Shown here piece by piece: positions 1 to 8,251 of a stretch of 34,249 bases of DNA (the first letter of the stretch is position 1; every line of letters starts with the position of its first letter). Location of the stretch: contig CALXTF010000013.1 of NCBI GenBank assembly GCA_944391335.1, positions 1-34,249 on the forward strand. The letters run 5' to 3'. The stretch is from an uncultured Alphaproteobacteria bacterium. GTDB lineage: Bacteria > Pseudomonadota > Alphaproteobacteria > RF32 > CAG-239. The notes under the pieces were generated by a model. That model did no database searches and was not told the origin of the DNA. It saw nothing but the letters and a program-made list of their open reading frames with translations. Made by a program: the position numbers and the translations under genes.

Positions 1-124
1 CACCAAAATAACGCGCTATTTCCAATGACGCGGCCACTGCCACGGTACATACTGCACAAGCCGGATTCGCATATGCGTTTGATGAAAAAAATATGCTAGA
101 GATAAATAAAATTGTTATTAACAT
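1..124 (-). CDS. Exported protein, N-terminal part only (runs off left edge)
   Basis: Only the first 41 codons are inside the window. The ATG is at 124-122 on the minus strand, with an AAGGA ribosome-binding site 8 bases upstream. The peptide starts MLITILFISSIFFSSNAYA, a good Sec signal peptide with likely cleavage after AYA. It continues NPACAVCTVAVAASLEIARYF, with a CxxC pair just after the predicted cleavage site followed by a hydrophobic stretch. I do not know a named family; the Cys pair could bind metal, form a disulphide or be lipidated. A consensus-like promoter lies directly upstream, so it is probably transcribed separately from the polysaccharide operon behind it. That it is a gene is well supported; its function is unknown. 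Confidence 0.7.
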   Translation of the reverse strand, partial: MLITILFISSIFFSSNAYANPACAVCTVAVAASLEIARYFG

Positions 125-160
125 TTAGTTTTTCCTTATGTATTAGATTTAATATATGTA

Positions 161-189
161 TTAATAATGATATATATTAAAATTGTCAA
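161..189 (-). promoter_or_regulatory. Sigma-70-type promoter for the left-edge exported protein
   Basis: On the minus strand there is a perfect -35 TTGACA (189-184), a 17-base spacer and a -10 TATTAA (166-161). Transcription would start near 154, giving a leader of about 30 bases before the ATG at 124. It sits in the very AT-rich gap after the FrhB-fusion gene, so chance matches to the -10 are easy, but the full -35 and ideal spacing make it convincing. Confidence 0.6.
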
Positions 190-252
190 GTAAAAATATA
201 AATAATTTATTGAAAAAAATAATATTATAATCTTTCTATTAAATAAAATAAA

Positions 253-2616
253 TTAATTGTTGTTTTTTAATTGTTTTTTTAGATTTCGAATTTGTTCCTT
301 TAATTCTTCTTTTTGTTTCTTATATCGTTTATGTCTTTTACCAAAAGAAAAAAAAGTTTTAATTTTATATTTTATATATTTACGTTTTAATTCTTTTAAT
401 AATATTCGATTATATAAAATTTTTTGTTCTTTTTGTAACTCTATATTTTGGCATCGTATTACTTCAGCTATTTCCATAAACCTTTGTTGTTCCGTAGAAT
501 ATTGTCTTTGAGGAGAGTTTATTGCATCTTCTAACCATTTTAAACAACGTTGACGTTCTTTATCCAAAATCTTGTTAATTGTTTTATAATCAATATCTGT
601 AAATAAATCTTTATATTCTTTTATGTCATCAAAATTATCAAAACAACGGTTCTGTAAACCAAGCATTTCTAAAAGTGAACGAAAACGTGAATATCCTCTC
701 GATTTATTCGCTAAACAGATAAAAGGTTTGTTAAAAATAATTGCAAAACAGAGACCGTGAAATGAATCAGTAATAAAAAAGCGACAGTTCTTAATATAAT
801 AGAGCCAATCTTCCACGCTAATATTTGTTTTATTTCGCGATGCATTAACCATATTAACAACACGTCTATTGCCTAATTGTTCACATACATAATCAATTGT
901 TTGAATACTATCAGAAGATTTATCTAAAACATATGAAGCTATATAATTTTGTTCATGACAATTGCTGTTGTCTAATAATCGCTGCCATCTATCCATAGTA
1001 GTTAAAAAAACAGGATCGAGAACATGTGTCGCTTCTTGCCCAAAGGTGTTGCGGCAAATATCAACCCCATCATCTTCGCGAACAGAAATATGATCAAATC
1101 GTGAAATATAATATTTCGTTAATAAAGTGTCTTCATAACCGCCTTCCCAATAATCTAATCCGAAACTTGCTGCATAAGCAATTTTTTTAGCATTAAGAGG
1201 TACAAAGTTTAATTGATATATGTTTTTACCGAATACTTGCATATATTTATGACGCCAGACTTGATCAGAACCAACTATAAAAGTATCGGTTCTTTGGGTT
1301 AATTGATGCAAATCGTAAATGTCTTTACATTGATGGGTCATATCTAAATATTTTTCTGAAAAATATTCAGATATGGTGTTTGATATTGTTATTTTAGGCG
1401 GAACATAATTGATAACTTTAGGTATATAACCAAGATCTTTAATACTTTCTTGTAAAGCATAGCAAGTCAATAATGCACCATAATTACTACTAAACCAAAA
1501 ATTTAAAATAGCACAATCATAGAGTAATCCTTGACAATATAAAACGTTTTTAGAAAATGATGTTCGTTGTAAACGTGCAAAAAAATCTTTGCGTTTCGGA
1601 TGGGATAGTGATGGTGATACTAATGATGAATTTTCTTTTATAGCATATTTGATAGGAACTTTTTGATAAAATTTTAAGTGAGGGATAATATCATTAAAAT
1701 ATTTTTCTCCTTTTTTTGAATTTAGCAAAACAAGTGATGTTCCTAATTCGTCATTTAATTTAGGATTAACCTTTTCAATAAGCCAGAAATCCCCAAGAGT
1801 AATATCCCCTTGACGAGGAAAACGTGAAAAAGGACATTGAGAGCAAGATTGGCGTAAATTTAAATTTTTAAGGAAGGCACATATATATGGATTTTGCTTA
1901 TTGCTGGAAGAATATGTGTTTTTGTTCGTTTGTATGGTGAAATAATATGATGTCCAACCTTCTTTTTTATCTCGAAAGTTAATAGATGTTATTTTTTCAT
2001 TTTTTTCTTTTAACAAATCTGATGTATATTTTTCAAAACTACTTGGAGAAGGTACTCCATGGCAAATAATATCAACAGTTAATAAATTTTCATAATCTTT
2101 TTGTAAAAACGAATATAGACCTGCAACTTGACATGGGGTACCCGAAAATAAAACATATTTGTTTTGTTGAAGAAGGTCTTTTATGTTACAAAAGCAATTA
2201 CCTAAATCGCTTTGAACATATTTTGAACCTTTTAATTTTGATAAATCTTGTATATTATCAATAATAATGTGGTTTAGTTTGTTTCTTTCATCAAAAGCAG
2301 CACCACATATATATCCTTTATTCTGCAGAATCAATTCGGACAATAGAGGAAAAATTGCACCAGAAGAACTTTCTTTCCTTAAATTGTCTTTAGCACCGGC
2401 CGCAAGGCATAAAGGACGTTTTTTATTTTTGTATGATAGATGTTCTGTCGGGCAAATTTTTAAACATAAACCACAATGAATACATAGATTTGTGTTTATA
2501 TGCGGATAGAAAAATCCTTCATTGTTTAATTCCATTTTAATCGCATTTTTAGGGCATATATTTAAACATGCGCTGCAACCTGTGCAAATTTTTGTTTTTA
2601 CAATTGTGTTTTCCAT
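253..2616 (-). CDS. Ferredoxin/FrhB domain fused to polysaccharide pyruvyl transferase
   Basis: A 787-residue fusion. Residues 11-21 and 45-55 carry two CxxCxxCxxxCP motifs for two [4Fe-4S] clusters. Residues ~65-340 resemble the coenzyme F420 hydrogenase/dehydrogenase beta subunit (FrhB) family, with SGTPCQV at 158-164, CHGVPSP at 185-191, a CSQCPF pair at 258-263 and GDFW at 275-278. Residues ~366-690 match the polysaccharide pyruvyl transferase family (GSDQVW at 449-454, DSFHG at 617-621). The last ~80 residues are a Lys/Arg-rich coiled coil. Known members of the second family put pyruvate ketals on surface sugars; FrhB-type proteins do flavin/Fe-S redox chemistry. The start lies 1 base after the preceding stop codon, so it is coupled to the PP-loop gene and belongs to a surface-glycan operon. 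Its electron donor and sugar substrate cannot be read from sequence. Confidence 0.88.
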   Translation of the reverse strand: MENTIVKTKICTGCSACLNICPKNAIKMELNNEGFFYPHINTNLCIHCGLCLKICPTEHLSYKNKKRPLCLAAGAKDNLRKESSSGAIFPLLSELILQNKGYICGAAFDERNKLNHIIIDNIQDLSKLKGSKYVQSDLGNCFCNIKDLLQQNKYVLFSGTPCQVAGLYSFLQKDYENLLTVDIICHGVPSPSSFEKYTSDLLKEKNEKITSINFRDKKEGWTSYYFTIQTNKNTYSSSNKQNPYICAFLKNLNLRQSCSQCPFSRFPRQGDITLGDFWLIEKVNPKLNDELGTSLVLLNSKKGEKYFNDIIPHLKFYQKVPIKYAIKENSSLVSPSLSHPKRKDFFARLQRTSFSKNVLYCQGLLYDCAILNFWFSSNYGALLTCYALQESIKDLGYIPKVINYVPPKITISNTISEYFSEKYLDMTHQCKDIYDLHQLTQRTDTFIVGSDQVWRHKYMQVFGKNIYQLNFVPLNAKKIAYAASFGLDYWEGGYEDTLLTKYYISRFDHISVREDDGVDICRNTFGQEATHVLDPVFLTTMDRWQRLLDNSNCHEQNYIASYVLDKSSDSIQTIDYVCEQLGNRRVVNMVNASRNKTNISVEDWLYYIKNCRFFITDSFHGLCFAIIFNKPFICLANKSRGYSRFRSLLEMLGLQNRCFDNFDDIKEYKDLFTDIDYKTINKILDKERQRCLKWLEDAINSPQRQYSTEQQRFMEIAEVIRCQNIELQKEQKILYNRILLKELKRKYIKYKIKTFFSFGKRHKRYKKQKEELKEQIRNLKKQLKNNN

Positions 2617-2617
2617 T

Positions 2618-3835
2618 TTATTTCTTTTTTTTATGTTTGAATGATATTTTAATAAATCCTAAGTTTAATTTAATGTGTTGTTTCGTAATCATAATAGGCA
2701 TATATTTATACAATTTCTGAAAATAATAATATAATTTTATTTTTATTGTTATTTCTTTTTTTAATAAGTTATAAGTTGGATTATTCATAACATCATGATT
2801 TTTGTGGGAGGCATAGAGCCATAGTAAATATTCTTTTTTATGTTTTTTATAGTATTGTAGATCAAAGACTTTGGAAAATTTATCTAATTTACCAAGAGCA
2901 TCAAGGCAAAGTATTGTTCTTCTGCATTTAGAACAAATTCCGCAGTTGTTGTTTTGTTGTGTGCAAACATGAAGATATTGGTGGGCTATGTTATAATCGG
3001 CAATCATTACTGTTTTTTCTAAACGACTTTCCGCTCCGCCTTCTGAATATATCTTTAAACAACGTGTGCTAAAACAGTTGAGGGAAAGTAGCTCATATAA
3101 AGAACAATCTTTTTGAGCGTGATTAGTTAAAGTAAATGAATTAAAATCATAACCGCTTGAACCATAAAAGTAGGTTTGCCATAATTTTTGCATACAAAAA
3201 ACGGCAAACATTGAGGAATATGTATGGGTTAATAAATGATTTTGTTTAAAAGTAGTTTGAAAATTAGAATCTGTAGTTATAATCGGCAATCCTATTTCTG
3301 CTGCTGCTTTTTGGGCAATTTCATAACGTTCTTTCCGTATATGGTCAATTCCATATTTTTGATAGCAGTTATTGAAGGCTCCAACATTATTAATACATAA
3401 ATGAGTTAATTTATGTGAAGGATAAGAACAATTAAGATGCTTATAAATTGCGTGCAATGAGTCAATACCGCATGAAAGACCTGTGCCAACGCCGCCTTCG
3501 TTCGGTAAAGTTTCATTCGTTATCGGGGCGTGTATTTTAACATCATGAAAGTCAGGTGCATATTTAATCAGTGATGGAATAAGATATTCATTTAGGTTAA
3601 ATAGTAAATCTTCACTAACGGGTGTTTTGCATGTGATATCATGATGTGTACGCATAGCCCAATTTAGAAGACCAATTATATATGCATCGCTTCTTTCTGT
3701 ACATAAATATTTTTCATATTTTTCATCAACTTCAAACCATATTGTTTGTTTTTCTGTTTGATCTATATTGATATTACATACAAGACGACTTTTATTTTGA
3801 TTCTTTTCAATATATGGTTGATCTATGAAGAGCAT
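2618..3835 (-). CDS. PP-loop ATPase-like protein of a polysaccharide cluster
   Basis: A 405-residue protein with GTGLSCGIDS at 117-126, a variant of the SGGxDS pyrophosphate-binding loop of the N-type ATP pyrophosphatase / asparagine synthetase / QueC superfamily; the second position is Cys here. A Cys cluster CGICSKCRRT (C298, C301, C304, with C291 nearby) looks like a metal site. Such enzymes adenylate a carbonyl or carboxyl and then transfer nitrogen or sulphur, so a sugar- or lipid-modifying amidation or thiolation is possible, but I do not recognise a characterised family. No signal peptide. The gene starts inside the end of the upstream glycosyltransferase gene (13-base overlap), with AAGGA before its ATG, and ends 1 base before the FrhB fusion. 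The C-terminus is basic and repeats a motif seen in the glycosyltransferase. Confidence 0.75.
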   Translation of the reverse strand: MLFIDQPYIEKNQNKSRLVCNINIDQTEKQTIWFEVDEKYEKYLCTERSDAYIIGLLNWAMRTHHDITCKTPVSEDLLFNLNEYLIPSLIKYAPDFHDVKIHAPITNETLPNEGGVGTGLSCGIDSLHAIYKHLNCSYPSHKLTHLCINNVGAFNNCYQKYGIDHIRKERYEIAQKAAAEIGLPIITTDSNFQTTFKQNHLLTHTYSSMFAVFCMQKLWQTYFYGSSGYDFNSFTLTNHAQKDCSLYELLSLNCFSTRCLKIYSEGGAESRLEKTVMIADYNIAHQYLHVCTQQNNNCGICSKCRRTILCLDALGKLDKFSKVFDLQYYKKHKKEYLLWLYASHKNHDVMNNPTYNLLKKEITIKIKLYYYFQKLYKYMPIMITKQHIKLNLGFIKISFKHKKKK

Positions 3836-4896
3836 TTTGTTTTCCTTGGGTATTTTAATTTAAATCCTAAAATTTTAATACTTACATTTTTTTTTGATGT
3901 TTTTTTAGGAAAATAATAAAGAAGTTTGAATGTTAAATAATTTTTAGCTATCAGTAGGGAATATAAGAATCTTCGCAATGTTTTGTTATTAATAATCCAA
4001 TCAGTCGATGGCGAATATCGGGTATAAAAATCATGAGCTTTTTTATAAAATTGTTGTCGGAATTGTTTGTTTATTCCTTTCCATAGTTTAAATGAGTAAT
4101 TTACTGTTGAAAAAAGCCATGTGTCGATTTGTTTTTGGGAAATTTCATAACTTTTTATCAGATTGTATATTTGGGCATTAATTGTGAACCAGTCAAGATA
4201 ATGATAGCCGCCGTTGTTGACTGTACTTTCCATATGTCCTCGATGAAAATAGAGTTGGCTTCGGTTAATTCCTATTTTATCGGTCTTGAATAAGGCTTGC
4301 TTAAAAAACAAACAATCTTCAAATTTAAGATGTTCAGGAAAAAACAGTTTATTTTCTATTAAAAAATTTCTGTTATATAAGGTAAGAGGAGCTGTTGGCG
4401 CAAATTCCCACCAATGTTGCATATATTCTTTTCTGGTTAATATTAATCTTTCATTTTTATTTTCTAACCAATAAAAGTTATAAAAAGGTTCTTTTATATA
4501 CTCTTTTTTATTTTCTATATAACTAGTTGCCGCCATTGTGAGCATATCCAATTGATCATCTTCCGCTTGTTGATATAATATTTGACAACAATCGTTAGTA
4601 ATCCAATCATCGGCATCTACCAACTGAATATATTTTCCCTGAGCTATTTTTAGACCTTGATTGCGCGCAATGCTTTGACCTGAGTTATTTTGATTTAAAA
4701 CAATTATTCTCGGATCTTTTTGTTTATATTGTTCAAGAATCGTTAAACTGTGATCGGTTGAGCCATCGTTCACGCATATAATTTCAATATCTGAAAGTGT
4801 TTGTTCGATTAAACTGTCCAGACATTTAGGTAAATATTTTTCTGTATTATATATAGGAACAATAATGCTAACCTTAGGAGAGATATTTGTAGTCAT
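3823..4896 (-). CDS. Family 2 glycosyltransferase (GT-A fold)
   Basis: A 357-residue protein from the chosen ATG. It opens with VSIIVPIYNTEKYLPKCLDS, then NDGSTD (43-48) and LVDADDW with the DxD metal-binding residues at 94-97: the standard GT2 nucleotide-sugar site that adds a sugar to a growing O-antigen or capsule unit on the cytoplasmic face. The reading frame also opens at a TTG at 4908, but I prefer the ATG at 4896 because GAG lies about 7 bases upstream and TTG starts are rare; the choice adds only four residues. The C-terminal ~25 residues are basic, containing SIKILGFKLK. It sits between rlmH (about 80 bases away) and the overlapping PP-loop gene. The donor and acceptor sugars cannot be predicted. 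Confidence 0.9.
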   Translation of the reverse strand: MTTNISPKVSIIVPIYNTEKYLPKCLDSLIEQTLSDIEIICVNDGSTDHSLTILEQYKQKDPRIIVLNQNNSGQSIARNQGLKIAQGKYIQLVDADDWITNDCCQILYQQAEDDQLDMLTMAATSYIENKKEYIKEPFYNFYWLENKNERLILTRKEYMQHWWEFAPTAPLTLYNRNFLIENKLFFPEHLKFEDCLFFKQALFKTDKIGINRSQLYFHRGHMESTVNNGGYHYLDWFTINAQIYNLIKSYEISQKQIDTWLFSTVNYSFKLWKGINKQFRQQFYKKAHDFYTRYSPSTDWIINNKTLRRFLYSLLIAKNYLTFKLLYYFPKKTSKKNVSIKILGFKLKYPRKTKCSS

Positions 4897-4979
4897 ATAT
4901 TTACTCAATAGTGATTTTAATCTTTAATCTTTATTTTTATTATATACATAATTTTTTAGCAATAGTTTTTTGAATATTT

Positions 4980-5420
4980 TTATTCTCTATGGTAAGGGTG
5001 ATGGTTGATAATTGTTTGAATTCTATATATTTGTTCTGTTAATACGGCGCGCATTAACATATGGGGTAGTGTTAGCCTGCCAAATGAGAGGATTAAATCG
5101 GCTTGTTCTCTTGTTTGTGGAAGATGACCATCTGCGCCTCCGATAAGAAAACAAACTTCTGAACAACCTTCAAGCATCCATTTTTCTATTAGGGCGGCAA
5201 GTTCTAGTGATTTAATATTTTCTCCTCGTTCATCTAAAACCACGATTTTGGCGTTGGGTGAAACAGAAGAAAGAAGGAATTTGGCTTCTTCTTCTTGATT
5301 GGCGTTTTCATGTTCTTTTATATTTATATTCCAACCGGATCGTTTTATATATTCATCAATAATTTGTTTTTCCGGTGAATTTTTTTTACACTTACCGATA
5401 GCTATGATTGTCGCTTTCAT
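4980..5420 (-). CDS. rlmH: 23S rRNA (pseudouridine-1915 N3) methyltransferase RlmH
   Basis: A 146-residue protein with the small SPOUT methyltransferase layout. LDERG is at 62-66, FLIGGADGH at 91-99 forms the knotted S-adenosylmethionine site, and the family-typical end HPYHRE closes the protein. RlmH methylates pseudouridine 1915 in helix 69 of 23S rRNA on the assembled 70S ribosome. Its length fits the family (about 155). The start is ATG at 5420 with GGAA 6 bases upstream. It lies 28 bases downstream of the SDR gene in the same direction. rlmH is often next to rsfS, which is not seen here; instead it leads into glycan genes. Confidence 0.95.
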   Translation of the reverse strand: MKATIIAIGKCKKNSPEKQIIDEYIKRSGWNINIKEHENANQEEEAKFLLSSVSPNAKIVVLDERGENIKSLELAALIEKWMLEGCSEVCFLIGGADGHLPQTREQADLILSFGRLTLPHMLMRAVLTEQIYRIQTIINHHPYHRE

Positions 5421-5448
5421 TTGATTTCCGTATTAGAATTATGAATAA

Positions 5449-6213
5449 TTACACTTTATATGGGAGTTTAGAACATATAAAACTACTTATGCAGTTGGGT
5501 AAAACGGATAATAACCAAACGCCAAATCTCATCGGCCACGGAAAGGCTATTAAACCAATGTTTTTTTCTAAACGATCGCCTATAATTGATGCTGCTTTTT
5601 CTGTTTCTAAGAAAAACGGCATAGGGCAGGTGTTTTTGTCTGTCAAACGGGAACGTACAAAACCTGGGCAGATAATATTAACTTGTATATTCTTGGGAGC
5701 TAAGTAAACGCGCAAGGCTTCACCATAGGCTTTTATACAAGCTTTACTGGCACTATATGACGGACAACCTGCCAGACCGTGATAACCGGCGATAGAGCTA
5801 AGCATGGCTATGGCTTTTATGCTTGAGCCTCGTCGTTTCGAAAATAAATTAATCGCAGGCAAAACCGTGTTTAATACGCCAAAGATATTGGTATTGAATG
5901 TATTATATATATTTTCATCTATTTCTTGTGTTGTTGCTATGCCTGCGTTAGCCAAAACCAGATTTAGCGGAGCTTTTTTATTGCTTTGGATAATCCACGC
6001 CTGCATTTTTTCTTTGTCATTAACATCAATGAGTGATATAAATACTTTAGCACCGAATTGTTCGCATTTTTGTTGAACATTTTCAAGTCTTTTTTTATTA
6101 CGTCCGCAAAGAAAAAGATTCTTACTACCGGAGGCGGCATAATAAAGAGCCATGGCTTCTCCAATTCCTGAAGATGCGCCGGTTATCAGTACATTTGTAA
6201 ATTTTGTTTCCAT
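5449..6213 (-). CDS. Short-chain dehydrogenase/reductase (SDR)
   Basis: A 254-residue classical SDR. The Rossmann cofactor motif TGASSGIG is at 11-18, NAG at 89-91, and the catalytic Ser/Tyr/Lys are S140, Y153 and K157 (YSASK). Arg38 after the second beta strand (LFLCGRN) suggests NADP(H). The C-terminal segment from about residue 222 is hydrophobic (FGVWLLSVLPNCISSFIC) and may sit against the membrane, which would fit a lipid or lipid-linked substrate, but the substrate is unknown. The ATG is preceded by AAAGGAAAG. It is the first gene of the minus-strand run and is divergent from gmk, with a 169-base gap to the gmk start. No convincing promoter was found for it. Confidence 0.9.
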   Translation of the reverse strand: METKFTNVLITGASSGIGEAMALYYAASGSKNLFLCGRNKKRLENVQQKCEQFGAKVFISLIDVNDKEKMQAWIIQSNKKAPLNLVLANAGIATTQEIDENIYNTFNTNIFGVLNTVLPAINLFSKRRGSSIKAIAMLSSIAGYHGLAGCPSYSASKACIKAYGEALRVYLAPKNIQVNIICPGFVRSRLTDKNTCPMPFFLETEKAASIIGDRLEKNIGLIAFPWPMRFGVWLLSVLPNCISSFICSKLPYKV

Positions 6214-6284
6214 TTTTACTTTCCTTTAATGAAGAATTATTAATATTCATATAATATCTAAAAAAATAAATTTGAGGAGATTTT

Positions 6285-6313
6285 TTTACAAATATCCAAA
6301 AACGGATCATTAT
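6285..6313 (+). promoter_or_regulatory. Promoter for gmk-lptG
   Basis: TTTACA (6285-6290), a 17-base spacer and CATTAT (6308-6313). Predicted transcription start is near 6320, leaving about 63 bases before the gmk ATG. The -10 sequence is the same as in the proposed rpoB promoter. Support is sequence similarity only. Confidence 0.45.
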
Positions 6314-6370
6314 TAAAATTGTAAACCTTAAATACATACATGAGAAATTGTGTGGATAAAGGCAAAATAT

Positions 6371-6385
6371 GGAGTAAAATTTATG
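6371..6385 (+). promoter_or_regulatory. Ribosome-binding site that fixes the gmk start
   Basis: GGAG at 6371-6374 lies 8 bases before ATG 6383-6385. The reading frame is open from an earlier ATG at 6350, but that codon lacks a Shine-Dalgarno match and would add an 11-residue unconserved tail. Confidence 0.65.
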
Positions 6386-7057
6386 GAAGATGTTATTAAT
6401 TATTTGCGTAAGGTTCGGCGAGGAGCAATGTTTGTGATTGAAGGCCCTTCTGGTGCGGGGAAAGGAACGGTTATTAAAGAAATTCTTGCTCGGGATCCAA
6501 ATATTAAATTTTCTGTATCCGTTACGACGCGTCAACCTCGTTACAATGAACAAAATGGTGTGGATTATTATTTTATAAGTGATGCGGAATATGATAAACT
6601 TAAAGAAGAAGGTGCTTTTTATGAATATGTCGATTCTCAATACGGAAGTCGCTATGCCACACTTCGTTCCGAGGTTGATCGTTTTATTAATGTCGGTGAA
6701 GATGTCGTCTTTGATTTAGATTGGATGGGGGCGCGGCAAATGAAAGAAAAAGCTGGTCAAGACGTTGTCACTATTTATCTTTTACCACCTTCAATCAAAG
6801 AAGTTCAGTCACGATTAGAAGGGCGTGGAACCGATAGTCAAGAAATTATCAAAAAAAGAATGAACCTCGTACTCGAAAAAATCAGCCATTGGAATGAATT
6901 TGATTATGTCGTTGTTAATGCTCAATTAGAAGATACTGTCGAAAAAATCAGACGGATTATATCCGGTGAACGCATGAAACGGGTTCGACAATTAGACGGT
7001 TTACAAACTTTTGTTAATGATTTAATAAATGAAGCTCATAATTTACAAAAAATATAA
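6383..7057 (+). CDS. gmk: Guanylate kinase
   Basis: Converts GMP (or dGMP) and ATP to GDP and ADP in the cytoplasm. The 224-residue protein from ATG 6383 carries the P-loop GPSGAGKGT at 21-29, then SVTTRQPR and NGVDYYF for GMP binding, and the kinase-type helical C-terminus. Length fits the family (about 205-220). A start at ATG 6428 (MFVIEGPSG) would give an even more usual length, but the ribosome-binding site favours 6383. The next gene, lptG, starts 61 bases later and is probably co-transcribed. Confidence 0.95.
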   Translation: MEDVINYLRKVRRGAMFVIEGPSGAGKGTVIKEILARDPNIKFSVSVTTRQPRYNEQNGVDYYFISDAEYDKLKEEGAFYEYVDSQYGSRYATLRSEVDRFINVGEDVVFDLDWMGARQMKEKAGQDVVTIYLLPPSIKEVQSRLEGRGTDSQEIIKKRMNLVLEKISHWNEFDYVVVNAQLEDTVEKIRRIISGERMKRVRQLDGLQTFVNDLINEAHNLQKI

Positions 7058-7118
7058 TTGATAAAAATTATTTTTTTGATTATGCTTAGCACCAGTTTTT
7101 AAAACGAAAGTGCAAAAA

Positions 7119-8225
7119 ATGAAACCAGGCTCTATTCTCGGACGATATATGATTAAACAGCTGCTGATTAATTTTATAGCTGTGTTGCTTATGGTGACAG
7201 GTATTATTTTGATGTTTGAGATAATTGAACTCTTGCGTCGAACGGCAGACAGACCCGATGTTGATTTCATTTTTGTTATGAAAATGGCACTTTCTAAAAT
7301 GCCGCGAACTTTTGATATGGTATTCCCTTTTATTATGATGATTGCGGCTATGGTTACTTTTTGGAAAGTCAGTCGTAGTAATGAATTTGTTATTATTCGC
7401 GCCGCCGGTGTTTCTATTTGGGGATTTTTAGCACCTTTACTCGGTGCGGTGTTTATTGTTGGATTAATTAATATTTCTATTCTTAATCCCATATCTTCTT
7501 ATTTATATGAAGTTTATGAAACACTTGATTATCGTTTTAAAACCAAAAATCCCAAAGCCGTTCTTTTTTCGAATAAAGGGTTGTGGATTAGAGAAGCTGT
7601 AGATGAGAACACCTTTTTAGTCCTTGAAGCAAAGTCTGTTCGTCAAGAAGGAAATGTATTGTTATTGCGCAAGGTCAGTGTATTGGAAATGGACCGCCAA
7701 TCCCAACTAGTCAAAAGAGTTGAAGCTTATGCGGCAGAATTAAAAGATCATAAAATTGAATTAAAAGATGTCCGCATATATGAGGCGGGACAACCGGTTG
7801 TTAGTGTTAATAATGTAGATTACCAAACGACACTTACAATTGATAGGATTAAAGAAAATTTTATTGATCCCGAGGCCATTTCTTTTTGGAATCTACCGGA
7901 TACCATTCGTTTTTATGAAATGTCAGGCTTTTCGGCTTTGCGTCATCAAATGCGGTATATGTCTTTATGGAATTCGCCGTTTTTATTATGTGCCATGTTG
8001 TTGGTGGCTGCCGTTTTTGCCCTACGACCGAATAATCGTCGTGGTGGGGTTATGTTTTTAATTGTTGGCGGTATTTCAACCGGATTTCTTGTTTATTTTC
8101 TTTCTCAAGTCATCTATACTTTTGGTATTAACGGGTATATTCCACCGCTTTTGGCTGTATGGACGCCGACTTTAATTGCCATGATGATTAGCGTGTCTAT
8201 TTTAATCCATCTTGAAGATGGATAA
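7119..8225 (+). CDS. lptG: LPS export permease LptG
   Basis: A 368-residue inner-membrane protein of the LptF/LptG (YjgP/YjgQ) family, which with LptF and the LptB ATPase extracts LPS from the inner membrane and passes it to the LptC/LptA bridge. Hydrophobic segments lie near residues 12-35, 57-80 and 95-118, then a periplasmic beta-rich domain (~120-265), then three more C-terminal segments: the expected six-helix plan. SFWNLPDTI and the RRGG loop after the fourth helix favour LptG over LptF. ATG 7119 is chosen because GAAAG lies 8 bases upstream; a GTG at 7110 would add three residues. LptF usually sits directly beside LptG in related bacteria but is not in this window. The gene ends only 26 bases from the convergent Sel1 gene. 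Confidence 0.88.
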   Translation: MKPGSILGRYMIKQLLINFIAVLLMVTGIILMFEIIELLRRTADRPDVDFIFVMKMALSKMPRTFDMVFPFIMMIAAMVTFWKVSRSNEFVIIRAAGVSIWGFLAPLLGAVFIVGLINISILNPISSYLYEVYETLDYRFKTKNPKAVLFSNKGLWIREAVDENTFLVLEAKSVRQEGNVLLLRKVSVLEMDRQSQLVKRVEAYAAELKDHKIELKDVRIYEAGQPVVSVNNVDYQTTLTIDRIKENFIDPEAISFWNLPDTIRFYEMSGFSALRHQMRYMSLWNSPFLLCAMLLVAAVFALRPNNRRGGVMFLIVGGISTGFLVYFLSQVIYTFGINGYIPPLLAVWTPTLIAMMISVSILIHLEDG

Positions 8226-8251
8226 TATTATCAGATTTCAATACGTTTATT

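Noticed and set aside
12-127. Plus-strand peptide RAISNDAATATVHTAQAGF, looking like a gene end
   Set aside because: A stop codon at 9-11 closes the frame, and the opposite strand carries a better gene with signal peptide, ribosome-binding site and promoter.
149-180. TTAATATAT/ATATATTAA inverted repeat
   Set aside because: It contains only A and T in an AT-rich gap, so it is expected by chance, and it overlaps the promoter.
5408-5707. Plus-strand 99-codon open frame over the SDR gene
   Set aside because: It lies antisense to a well-supported SDR gene and has no family resemblance or ribosome-binding site.
6125-6640. Minus-strand 171-codon frame across the gmk upstream region
   Set aside because: It overlaps the well-supported gmk and SDR genes, and its translation is low-complexity with no motif.
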